A DNA stretch of 33,712 bases from Chitinophagales bacterium (lineage in GTDB: Bacteria > Bacteroidota > Bacteroidia > Chitinophagales > Chitinophagaceae), in contig JAAFIK010000053.1 in the NCBI GenBank assembly GCA_013298665.1, forward strand, positions 1 to 33,712. Reading direction: 5' to 3'. The notes under the pieces are model-generated. The model worked only from the letters and a program-made list of their open reading frames with translations. It ran no database searches and was not told the DNA's origin. Each line of letters opens with the position of its first letter. Within the stretch, counting starts at the first letter, position 1. Both the position numbers and the translations under genes were made by a program. Below, one piece after another: positions 10,223 to 19,077 of this stretch.

Positions 10223-13200
10223 ATGAAAAAAATAATAACCCTATTATCTTTTGCCTGTTTATTATTGGTCAATCAGGCATTTGCAAAAAAAGAAACTTAT
10301 CCAAGCACTGCAATTGTTACCGGAACTGGCTGGTACAACTTACCCTATTCATTTCAAAACGCAGTACCCTATCCCCCCGTAAATTTCTTTATGGGCTTTA
10401 GCACTTTGCACTACCGGACCAAAGCTTTGAACAGCTATGTGAAATTTTGGTTAAAAACCGATAATATTCCCGCAGGTTTAACTGCTTTTACTGCCCAGGT
10501 GAATTTGCAGATTACCTATTACTTAGAAGACCCTAATGGAAGCATAATATTGACCGGCATTGTAGTAGCTAAAACATTAACCATTAACTATGACCATACA
10601 ACAGGCGTCGGCTACAAAAATGCAGACCTTGCCAATTTTCCGGGTGCAAGCCGAATTGACGTTTCCGTTGTAAGTATGAAAATCAATGGCGTTGCGGCTT
10701 CTACGGCTACTGCCCTTCAAAACTCCTTTATCGCCCTGCAAAGTTATATTGAGCACGAACGCTACTACAACTATCAAAATATATTTGGTAATAACACGTT
10801 GGTACCGTCCCTCCCTCTGCCAGTGGCGGTTTACGATGCCCCCAATAATGAAATGACCATTTCCTGGAATGCGGAAGTCTATGCAGAAGGATATGAATTG
10901 GAATATACATTTGTGGATGACTACAGCAATATAGACCCCAATGTAACTTTTGTCCCCTCCAGCCAACTCAATTTCTCCTTTAAAAACAACAGCACCCGCA
11001 TTTTACTAGAGGGTACCAGTTATACCATGCCACTGGTTCAGGAACATGGTTATTTGCTTTTCAGGGTAAGGGGCTATGGCATGGCAGGCACCGATTTTGA
11101 GCGGATCTTCTTTGGCCTTTGGGATGCCACCGTGGATGGCGATCAAACTTTTACGGTTTCAACCTACCCTTATAAGTTTGCCATCACCAATTTCAACCGA
11201 CAGGTAGGCGATAAAATGAACTGGCAATCCGTAACCAGCTTTGCCGAAGAGGGCAAAAGCAAAACCGTGGTGAAGTATTTTGATGGCACCTTACGCCCCC
11301 GGCAAACGGTTACCAACACCAGCACGGAGCGCAACGCCGTCATTGCCGAAACCATCTATGATTACCAGGGAAGACCAGCCGTAAACACATTACCAGCACC
11401 GGTTGACAATGCAATCATCAGCTATTACCGGAAATTTAACCAGAACATGGCGGGGCAAACTTATAGCTATGCCGACTTTGACCGCAAGGGCCCCACCGCC
11501 TGCGCCCCCTCCGTGGTAGCACCCATGAAACAGCAAGGCAGCATCGGTGCCGCTAATTATTATTCGCAGTACAACCCCAACAAAACGGGCTTTAATGCCT
11601 ATATACCCGAAGCCAATGGTTATCCTTTTACAAAAGTGGTGTATATGCCGGATGCTACCGAAAGGGTGGTCAGGCATGGCAATGTGGGCGAAACCTTTCA
11701 GCCGGGCAATACTGGCGTGAATGGAACGGTAGCTTATCAAAACCACGATACCAAATATTATTATGGCAAGCCCGAGCAGGACAAACTGGATTACCTCTTT
11801 GGCACTGATGTGGGCTATGCAGCGTATTACCAAAAAAACCTAGTGCTGGACCCCAACGGGCAGGCCAGTGTGAGCTATGTGGACTTAGATGGCAAAACCA
11901 TTGCCACGGCCCTAGCGGGAGAAGCACCTGCGGGTATTGAACCGTTAAAAAGCAGGCAAACCTTATCCATACAGGAAAATCTACTGGCCAAAAGTGATGT
12001 GGTGAACAAACAAGACCATTCCATTACCAACAGCCAAAGCTTTTTGGTAACGGGCAACAAGACAACTTATAAATTCACCTACGCTATACAACCAAACAGT
12101 TTTAAGGCGCTGAGTTGCAGCACCCAAAACTATTGCCTGGATTGCATCTATAATATTGAAATCAACCTGGTGAAAGATGAATGTGGTGAACCTGTTTATA
12201 CTTTTAAAAAGACCTTGGGCAAATTGGCCGACCTGAACTTTACCTGCGGTGATGCCAGTACAGCCGAGCAGTTGACCTTTACCCAACTGTTGGATATTGG
12301 CAGCTATACCATTACCAAAAAACTGACCGTAAACAAGGAAGCTGCGGCAAAATATGCCGACAGCATCATCAACGACCCCAGTAATACCTGTTTAAAAACA
12401 TTTGACGATTTTTATGAAGCAGCATGGAACAACCGCGATACCATGCGATGCAAAGAGGCTTGTGATGCCTGCCAAGCAGAAGCCAAAGCTGCCGAAACAG
12501 CCAGCTTAATGGCCGATGCAGTAAGGGAATGCGACAAACAGTGGTGCAAGCCGGAACTGTCCACCATGTGCGATGTAGCCCAGATGAGCATGATAAACGA
12601 TTTAAGGCCGGGCGGGCAATATGCCCTGTATAAAGATGGCGATGGAAATATTGATAGAAACGCCAGCCCGATTTCCATTTTTAACCAAGAAACCCAAGTG
12701 GGTATTAAAAGGATTATGTCGGATGCCAATATCGCAGCCATCAATATTGAATTTCCGGGAGAACCCACCCGGGCCCTTTCCTATTATCTGGGCAGTAACG
12801 CACTGTTTACCCAACTGGTTAACAACTGGCCGGAGGATTTGAGCGAACAACTGCTGCCACTGCACCCCGAATATTGTTACCTGCAATTTTGCAATCAATC
12901 CTATATGGATCTGTCAAACAGTTTTGACACCAAGTTTATGAGTGCCGAAACCTTGGACGATGCCAAGACAGCATTGGGAACAACGGCTGTAGATGCCACC
13001 CATATTAACGCATTTTATACACTTGATCCTTTTTATAACAACCTGCCCGCAGTTTTAAAAGCCGCCATGCAACAAAAAATCAGCAACTATACCGGGCAGG
13101 GCCATTCCATTAAGCAATTGGCGCTATTTATGGCCAACTGCCCTGCCGGCAATGATTTGAACAACTGTGCCGGTGCTTGGGATGATGTTATTAATGACGA

Positions 13201-16200
13201 CGAGGAATGGGAGACCTTTCAAAATATTTATTTCAGCATCAAGCAGGAATTTATCCAAAAGGCAAGGGAATACTATGTGCGTAAGACTGCCAACTGTTGC
13301 CCGAATGACTACATCAACTGTGCTAACGATGCAGCGTATTGTCCCCCGATCATCATGGATTTTTCAAATTTCGGGACTATCAACACCACCTATCCTTGTT
13401 TTCCCAATATCACAACGGCGCAAGTGGGAATCATTAGGATTTTTTACCAAGATGCAAAAAGGCGGTTTACCACCATCAACGATATAGATTTTCCGGCCAT
13501 GCCCAACCCCGCCCAATCCCTTTACGAGATGGCGCCCAAGGATCTGGTTAATCAACTGCAATCAGACTCCCTACAACCGCCCTGCCCCACTTGCCCAGAA
13601 CTGGATGCCTTTAAAATGATGCTATGGTACATACAGGATAAGGGTTGGATTACAAACGGCGCCACCGTACCCGCCGATGCCATTGCCGGATTGAAGGACA
13701 GCCTGCGTAGCCGCATCTTGGGCACGCAAAAAAATGAAACCATCACCATCAGTGCTACCAAAAACGGGGGCTTTTCCATCAGCAGTAACAAATGCACCAT
13801 CAGCATTAGCAGCGATACCGTAATTGATTGGAAAGAAGCCGAGCTATTGCCCACCTGCTTAGCAATACAGGATTACCGCCATGCCAAACTGCATGTAATG
13901 GTAGATGGTGCTTACAAAACCGTGTTGAACATCAGCAGTACCTGCGATTTGTTTTATTGTGAGGGGAAGGCCCCAACGGCACCACCGGTGGATAATCGAT
14001 GCAAATGCGACTCTATGTACAACAAAGGGAAGCCCTATCAACTGGGGAATATTGTTCGGTTTGGCGGCACCTGTTATATCGCCCGGAAAGCGGAAGCAAA
14101 TGGCAAAATACCTCTGGGCAGCAGCCCCGGCCAAAATGATTACTGGAGCAAGGTTTGTGATATGGATACCGTGGTCTGCGGCAATATGTTCAACCTCAAC
14201 TTTAACAGCCCGGCCATATTTGAAACCGATTTAAGGCCCGCTGCACAGACTTTACTGAACCCCGGTGAATATACGGTACAAAGCAGTTACCCGGTCAACA
14301 ATACCGTCTTGGCCAGCAAGGCATTAATTACCCGGCCCAACAGCAACAGGCAGGTGCTGGTGGCCAAAACCGTGGCAGTGCAGCCCAATAAGCAATATAT
14401 GATTTCCTTTGAAGCAAGGGTATTGATTGACCGAACCAGTACGGTAACGTTATCCGTAAATGGCCGTTCGCTCAAAAGCTACACTATTAAATGGAAAAAA
14501 CCGAAAAGCTTTGCCTTTACCTGGACGAACACGAGCAATACCACTGCAACCGTTGGTATTCTTTGTGCGCAATTCAGCAAAGGAAGCCCGGATTTAATTG
14601 CAATTGACAATTTTGGTATGCAATGCTTAGACAACAATGTGGGCATAGGAAACAGTGTACACACAAGTGGCGGCAACGGAGTTGCAATAAAAGACACCAG
14701 TTTCGCCAGCCGCCCCAAGCCTATTGACCCGCTCAAACCTCCTCCCAACCGCTATATACCGCCCAACGCCTGCGGCTGCAACGGCCTCTGCGATGCCGAA
14801 TTGCCCTCACCGGAAATGCCCATCATTCCCTGCGACAGCATCCAAAAGGAGTTGGCGGAGCAACAGGCCACGGAAGCGTATAATGATTATAGGGATTCTG
14901 TATTTAAAGCCTTACTGGAGGGCTATTATGAAAAATGTATGCAATCGCTGGAAAGTTTTTCGATGGAATACCAGGATGCCGAATACCACTATACCTTGTA
15001 CTATTACGACCAAAGCGGTAATTTGGTAAGAACAGTCCCACCCGCCGGGGTAAAGCCCCTCACCAATGCCGACTTGCCCCTTGTGCGCAATGGCCGCAAC
15101 AGCAATGGTCCGCCCAAGATACCGGCACATATCCTGCATAGTACCTATCAACACAACTCACTGAACGCCGTGGTTAAGCAGCAAACACCCGATGCCGGAA
15201 CTGCCACGTTTTTTTACGATGCACTGGGGCGTATTGCGCTGAACCAAAACGCCAAACAGCAACCAACCAATACGGCCAGCTACACCACTTACGACCCCTT
15301 GGGCAGAACGGAGGAGGTGGGTGTGATAGATGTGAACGGAGCAGGCAGTTTAAAGGCCCGGGCTTACGCTTATTATAACTGGACCAGCTTCGTAAACAGC
15401 AGGGGCCGTACAGAAATCACCAAAACGTTTTACAACAAACCCTATTTGCACAAAATCAATATCGCATTTGGCAGTAATGGCCAGCAAAACCTGCGCAACC
15501 GCATTGGAACTGTGGCCTGGTTTGCCAAGGATGCAGATTTGTCTGCCTTTAATTACCAACACGCCACACATTATAGCTATGATATAGCCGGTAATGTAAC
15601 CACCCTGTTGCAGGATTTTGGTACAGCTTCTGATTTTGGCAGCAATCCCGCCAATGTGCGCACCCAAAGTAAAAAGATAGACTACCGTTTTGATTTGGTA
15701 AGCGGCAAGGTAAACGAAGTGCACTACCAACAAGGCTATACCGACCAGTTTATGTACAAGTATGAATACAATGCCGACAACAAACTCACCAAGGCATTCA
15801 GCAGTGCCAATGGTTTGGTATGGGAAAACGATGCCCGCTATTACTACTACCGCCATGGTCCGCTGGCCCGCACCGAACTGGGCAGCGACAAAGTGCAGGG
15901 CAGTGACTATGCCTATACACTACAAGGCTGGATGAAAGGCGTAAACGGGATAAGCAATAACCCCAAGGAAGATATGGGACAGGATGGGCGGCAAACCACG
16001 GTTGGGCCCAGCAATATCGGTTACCAACTGCAAAACAGGGCCACAGCGCCCGATGTGTATAGTTATTGGCTGGGGTATTACCAAGCTGACTACAAAGCCA
16101 TAGGCAGCGTGGGCAGCCCTACTGTAGCCAATACCATTGCCCCCTTACACAGCGGCTTGTACCACAGTGGCCCCGCACAACTCTTCAATGGCAATATCCG

Positions 16201-17923
16201 CAGCATGTACACCAACATCCAACCCTTTGGCGGGCTGGGTATGTGGTACAGCTATGACCAGTTGAACCGCATTAAAAAGCAAACAGGTTTTGATCTGGCC
16301 ACCAATGCGCCCCTGCCCAATAGTGCCTATACCATGGCCTTGGCATACGACCCCAATGGCAATATACAAAAGCTGCTGCGCAATGGCACGGTGGCGACAC
16401 CGGCCATGGACGACCTGCAATACCATTACTACACCAGTGCTGGCAGTACTTATACCGGCGACCCCACGGCCATAGATGCCACCAATAAACTGGCTTATGT
16501 AACAGATGCAGTTGGCACAACTGCCGAACCTAGTGATATTGAAAGCCAGCCTGCCAACAATTACGCCTACGATGCCATTGGCAATTTGATTACCGATGCG
16601 CAGGAAGGCCTGAGCATCCGCTGGAATGTACAGAACAAAATAACCTATATCAAAAAAGCCAACGGCAATGATATCGCCTACAGCTATGATGCCTTGGGCA
16701 ACCGCATTAAAAAAACAGTACTCAATACCACACCCGGTGGCAGTCCCGGTACGCAGTATTATGTACGGGACGCACAGGGCAATACCATGGCCATTTATGA
16801 AATGAAAAACAATGCCATGCACTGGGCGGAGCAGCACCTCTACGGTAGCAGCCGTTTGGGTATTTACCAGCCCAATCTAAAACTGGCCCTGCCACTACAA
16901 CCCTTACCCCCATTAACTGCTTTAAGCACCACCCGCCATAGCACCCAATACGAACTGACCAACCACTTGGGCAATGTACTGGCTACGGTGAGTGATGGGA
17001 GGAGCAGTAGCAATACCGCTACGATTTTAACGGCTACGGATTATTATGCGTTTGGGATGGGGATGCAACGGAGGGGGTTTAGTTTGAATAATAGCGGATA
17101 TAGGTATGGAATGAATGGACAAGAAAAGAGTAATGAAATTTTTGACAATTTATTTGGTGCGGAGTATTGGGAATATGATAGTAGAATTGGGAGGAGGTGG
17201 AATATAGACCCAATAATAACTGTTGGGGAATCTGAGTATGCTTGTTTTAAAAATAATCCTATTTATTATATTGACACCGAAGGGGATAAACCACACTCTC
17301 CTTTTCCGAAGTTTAAAGGCTCCAGAAGTATCGGAGGGTATATTAGAGACTTACTTAATTGGGCATTTCTCAATAAACGAACACATTTTAGACTAGGCCG
17401 AATAAAAAAGCAACAAGTTGAAACGAAAATAATCACTACAGATATAGTGAAAAATCAAAGTGGCGGTATGAATGGCACACCCAACGTTTCAGATAATTAT
17501 AATCTATCCACAGTTAATTTTGGGATAATAGCCCGAAATGTCGCTTGGAGAAATTTGACAGGATGGAATACTTCAATCACAAATTTCAGAACACTTGGCA
17601 GGTCAAGTGATAGTGGAGATCCAAATGCTGGCACAACATATACTTTAATAGATAACAGTAATGGTCAAAGTTCACCTGCCGTTATAGTTATGCCAAACGC
17701 AGACAGTACAGCTCGATGGCAAAATATTGGCACCATCCCAGGCACCTTATCTGTCACAGATAACTTAACTATGAATATCCTAAATGGGGTCACAACTAGT
17801 GGAGCTTATGATGGATGTGTACAATACATTATTAGAATTAGAATCACATCAACAAGATTGTCTAATGGGATTTCAGCGAATGCTGCAAGTAGAAGAGCTA
17901 AAAGAAGAATTTGGTTATTTTGA
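10223..17923 (+). CDS. RHS repeat-associated core protein with variable C-terminal tail (putative polymorphic toxin)
   Basis: A 2566-aa protein with a signal peptide (MKKIITLLSFACLLLVNQAFA). Fibronectin-like beta domains follow, then the conserved Bacteroidota RHS entry phrase near residue 352 (YFDGTLRPRQTVTN, later YDYQGRP). Residues about 630-1545 are Cys-rich, with many CxxC-like pairs. YD repeats run from about residue 1590 (YYYDQSGNLVRTVPP, FFYDALGR, YDPLGR) to the RHS core at about 2273-2355 (DYYAFGMGM, YRYGMNGQEK, RIGRRWNIDP, NPIYYIDTEGD). In this family the core is followed by a self-cleaved, strain-specific toxin; here the tail is about 210 aa and unrecognised. Base composition shifts to AT-rich near 17040 and stays so to the stop, as expected for exchangeable tails. 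No clear immunity gene follows. The last ~45 residues may be frameshifted (see 17784-17999). RHS identity is secure; toxin activity is inferred. Confidence 0.85.
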   Translation: MKKIITLLSFACLLLVNQAFAKKETYPSTAIVTGTGWYNLPYSFQNAVPYPPVNFFMGFSTLHYRTKALNSYVKFWLKTDNIPAGLTAFTAQVNLQITYYLEDPNGSIILTGIVVAKTLTINYDHTTGVGYKNADLANFPGASRIDVSVVSMKINGVAASTATALQNSFIALQSYIEHERYYNYQNIFGNNTLVPSLPLPVAVYDAPNNEMTISWNAEVYAEGYELEYTFVDDYSNIDPNVTFVPSSQLNFSFKNNSTRILLEGTSYTMPLVQEHGYLLFRVRGYGMAGTDFERIFFGLWDATVDGDQTFTVSTYPYKFAITNFNRQVGDKMNWQSVTSFAEEGKSKTVVKYFDGTLRPRQTVTNTSTERNAVIAETIYDYQGRPAVNTLPAPVDNAIISYYRKFNQNMAGQTYSYADFDRKGPTACAPSVVAPMKQQGSIGAANYYSQYNPNKTGFNAYIPEANGYPFTKVVYMPDATERVVRHGNVGETFQPGNTGVNGTVAYQNHDTKYYYGKPEQDKLDYLFGTDVGYAAYYQKNLVLDPNGQASVSYVDLDGKTIATALAGEAPAGIEPLKSRQTLSIQENLLAKSDVVNKQDHSITNSQSFLVTGNKTTYKFTYAIQPNSFKALSCSTQNYCLDCIYNIEINLVKDECGEPVYTFKKTLGKLADLNFTCGDASTAEQLTFTQLLDIGSYTITKKLTVNKEAAAKYADSIINDPSNTCLKTFDDFYEAAWNNRDTMRCKEACDACQAEAKAAETASLMADAVRECDKQWCKPELSTMCDVAQMSMINDLRPGGQYALYKDGDGNIDRNASPISIFNQETQVGIKRIMSDANIAAINIEFPGEPTRALSYYLGSNALFTQLVNNWPEDLSEQLLPLHPEYCYLQFCNQSYMDLSNSFDTKFMSAETLDDAKTALGTTAVDATHINAFYTLDPFYNNLPAVLKAAMQQKISNYTGQGHSIKQLALFMANCPAGNDLNNCAGAWDDVINDDEEWETFQNIYFSIKQEFIQKAREYYVRKTANCCPNDYINCANDAAYCPPIIMDFSNFGTINTTYPCFPNITTAQVGIIRIFYQDAKRRFTTINDIDFPAMPNPAQSLYEMAPKDLVNQLQSDSLQPPCPTCPELDAFKMMLWYIQDKGWITNGATVPADAIAGLKDSLRSRILGTQKNETITISATKNGGFSISSNKCTISISSDTVIDWKEAELLPTCLAIQDYRHAKLHVMVDGAYKTVLNISSTCDLFYCEGKAPTAPPVDNRCKCDSMYNKGKPYQLGNIVRFGGTCYIARKAEANGKIPLGSSPGQNDYWSKVCDMDTVVCGNMFNLNFNSPAIFETDLRPAAQTLLNPGEYTVQSSYPVNNTVLASKALITRPNSNRQVLVAKTVAVQPNKQYMISFEARVLIDRTSTVTLSVNGRSLKSYTIKWKKPKSFAFTWTNTSNTTATVGILCAQFSKGSPDLIAIDNFGMQCLDNNVGIGNSVHTSGGNGVAIKDTSFASRPKPIDPLKPPPNRYIPPNACGCNGLCDAELPSPEMPIIPCDSIQKELAEQQATEAYNDYRDSVFKALLEGYYEKCMQSLESFSMEYQDAEYHYTLYYYDQSGNLVRTVPPAGVKPLTNADLPLVRNGRNSNGPPKIPAHILHSTYQHNSLNAVVKQQTPDAGTATFFYDALGRIALNQNAKQQPTNTASYTTYDPLGRTEEVGVIDVNGAGSLKARAYAYYNWTSFVNSRGRTEITKTFYNKPYLHKINIAFGSNGQQNLRNRIGTVAWFAKDADLSAFNYQHATHYSYDIAGNVTTLLQDFGTASDFGSNPANVRTQSKKIDYRFDLVSGKVNEVHYQQGYTDQFMYKYEYNADNKLTKAFSSANGLVWENDARYYYYRHGPLARTELGSDKVQGSDYAYTLQGWMKGVNGISNNPKEDMGQDGRQTTVGPSNIGYQLQNRATAPDVYSYWLGYYQADYKAIGSVGSPTVANTIAPLHSGLYHSGPAQLFNGNIRSMYTNIQPFGGLGMWYSYDQLNRIKKQTGFDLATNAPLPNSAYTMALAYDPNGNIQKLLRNGTVATPAMDDLQYHYYTSAGSTYTGDPTAIDATNKLAYVTDAVGTTAEPSDIESQPANNYAYDAIGNLITDAQEGLSIRWNVQNKITYIKKANGNDIAYSYDALGNRIKKTVLNTTPGGSPGTQYYVRDAQGNTMAIYEMKNNAMHWAEQHLYGSSRLGIYQPNLKLALPLQPLPPLTALSTTRHSTQYELTNHLGNVLATVSDGRSSSNTATILTATDYYAFGMGMQRRGFSLNNSGYRYGMNGQEKSNEIFDNLFGAEYWEYDSRIGRRWNIDPIITVGESEYACFKNNPIYYIDTEGDKPHSPFPKFKGSRSIGGYIRDLLNWAFLNKRTHFRLGRIKKQQVETKIITTDIVKNQSGGMNGTPNVSDNYNLSTVNFGIIARNVAWRNLTGWNTSITNFRTLGRSSDSGDPNAGTTYTLIDNSNGQSSPAVIVMPNADSTARWQNIGTIPGTLSVTDNLTMNILNGVTTSGAYDGCVQYIIRIRITSTRLSNGISANAASRRAKRRIWLF
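17287..17923 (+). other. Variable C-terminal tail domain of the RHS protein
   Basis: About 211 residues after the RHS core (after IDTEGD). The first part is basic and proline-containing (HSPFPKFKG). It is followed by Ser/Thr/Asn-rich, beta-like sequence (TTYTLIDNSNGQSSPAVIVM) and an Arg-rich end (SRRAKRRIWLF). No HNH, restriction-endonuclease, deaminase, ADP-ribosyltransferase or metallopeptidase motif was recognised. The composition differs visibly from the rest of the gene, consistent with horizontal exchange of toxin tips. It could instead be a non-toxic surface domain. Confidence 0.5.
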
Positions 17924-17999
17924 AAATAATCCCATCTGGCGCAAGTTTAGCGAAGCGCAACTTGTGCCAACCAAACCCGCCGATCTGCGACCGGATTAG
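17784..17999 (+). other. Alternative-frame open segment at the RHS 3' end (frameshifted tail or relict small gene)
   Basis: This frame overlaps the last 140 bp of the RHS gene and runs 76 bp past its stop. It reads as a plausible helix-forming protein (LLELESHQQDCLMGF, LQVEELKEEFGYFENNPIW), whereas the annotated frame over the same bases is unusually Ile/Arg-rich. An in-frame stop at 17781 closes it upstream. Either a frameshift in the tail moved the true C-terminus into this frame, or it is a remnant of an immunity or alternative-tip gene. Its last third is contributed by a palindromic repeat (17937-17969). It has no clear ribosome binding site. Confidence 0.3.
17937..17969. repeat. REP-like imperfect palindrome
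   Basis: A 33-nt hairpin: an 11-bp outer stem (TGGCGCAAGTT pairing with AACTTGTGCCA, one G-T pair), a TA bulge, a 3-bp GCG/CGC inner stem and an AAG loop. No T-tract follows, so it is not a typical intrinsic terminator. It lies 13 bp after the RHS stop codon. The form suits a dispersed REP-type element, though only one copy is in this window. Confidence 0.6.
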
Positions 18000-18074
18000 G
18001 CGGCAAACAACAAGGGCAGTAAACAAATAGCATGATTAAAAAAAATAAATATCACTCACCCAAAACCAAACAAC

Positions 18075-19067
18075 ATGAAGCATCCAACACTATACTTTGC
18101 CTTACTGCTGCTAACTGCCTGCACCAAGCAGCAGATTATCAGTAGCAGCAGTAGAGAGGGCAAGATTTATGGATATGAGGCAAATTCTTTTTTCAACATA
18201 TCAGATAAAGCAGTCTTTGGTTTAATTGACCCCAGTACTGCAAAAATTGACAGCACGGCAAGGCTACCTCAACTCAGGTCAATTTCCAATCAGGCTATGT
18301 ACCTCCCTCAAGGAATCTATGTTGTACCTGACAACAATCTTCCAACGATTAATAGAGTTATCAGGGTGAATACCCGTACCAATACGTTTGATAGTTTCAT
18401 TACCCAAACCACAACATCCATAGGGGGTTTAATGTACAGTAGGGCTACCAATAAAACATACGCCGTTCAGCAAGACAGTATTTTTGAATATACTGTCGAT
18501 GAAACCAGCTCACCCAAGAAAATGCAGAAAGGGAGCATTTACCCCGGACTTGGAAATGGCACAGCCGTTCCTATTGATATAAGTAGCACGGCACATGGCT
18601 TTTTACCCTATTTGTATATCACTACTGTTTTTGCTGATGCCAGCGGTATCACCAGTAGTAGCATCAAACAGTTAAACCTTACCATAGGAACTTATACTAC
18701 TATTATTTCCAGTTCGACCTCCCAAAATTACTATACAGGGATAAGGTTTAATTTTCGCAACGGCATGATATACTTCTTAAGAACTAGACCTACTCCTGCG
18801 GGTGTATTCACAGAGCTAATGCAGTTAGATCCGATTAGTAATCAAATGACAGTTATTACTCCTATTTCAGACCTAAATTTCATTTTTTTGAATCCGCAGC
18901 GATATTCTGCGACCATTCACTGTTGTAAAAACATGTATGTCCTCTTTCATGTTGATGCTGTTGCTGCCCTCAGACCTAGGTTCCGCCTAATTGATATTGA
19001 CAAAAAAAATGTAACTACTATCAATAGTGAATTCTTTTGCCAAGGTCTTTTCTGGACATACGATTAA
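18075..19067 (+). CDS. Outer-membrane lipoprotein, beta-propeller-like
   Basis: A 330-aa protein starting with a lipoprotein signal (LLLLTACTKQQ; lipobox L-T-A-C with Cys at residue 16). The serine-rich stretch after the Cys (SSSS) would act as a linker. The mature part has repeating beta units of the type LIDPSTAKIDSTARLP, VIRVNTRTNTFDSFI, MQLDPISNQMTVI, resembling the blades of YVTN-type or other surface beta-propellers. It lies 151 bp after the RHS gene and 10 bp before the next gene, on the same strand. It occupies the place where an immunity protein might be expected, but nothing in it resembles a known immunity family. A surface accessory role for the RHS proteins is inferred from position only. 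Confidence 0.62.
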   Translation: MKHPTLYFALLLLTACTKQQIISSSSREGKIYGYEANSFFNISDKAVFGLIDPSTAKIDSTARLPQLRSISNQAMYLPQGIYVVPDNNLPTINRVIRVNTRTNTFDSFITQTTTSIGGLMYSRATNKTYAVQQDSIFEYTVDETSSPKKMQKGSIYPGLGNGTAVPIDISSTAHGFLPYLYITTVFADASGITSSSIKQLNLTIGTYTTIISSSTSQNYYTGIRFNFRNGMIYFLRTRPTPAGVFTELMQLDPISNQMTVITPISDLNFIFLNPQRYSATIHCCKNMYVLFHVDAVAALRPRFRLIDIDKKNVTTINSEFFCQGLFWTYD

Positions 19068-19077
19068 AAATGCTACC

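Noticed and set aside
16145..16837. Long open frame antisense to the RHS gene (others at 7696-8151 and 15350-15856)
   Set aside because: Low-complexity Val/Ile/Gly composition arising from the complement of YD-repeat codons; no start context and the sense gene is clearly coding.
17937..17969. Intrinsic terminator for the RHS gene
   Set aside because: The hairpin is strong but lacks a T-tract and carries a bulge, so a REP-like palindrome fits better.
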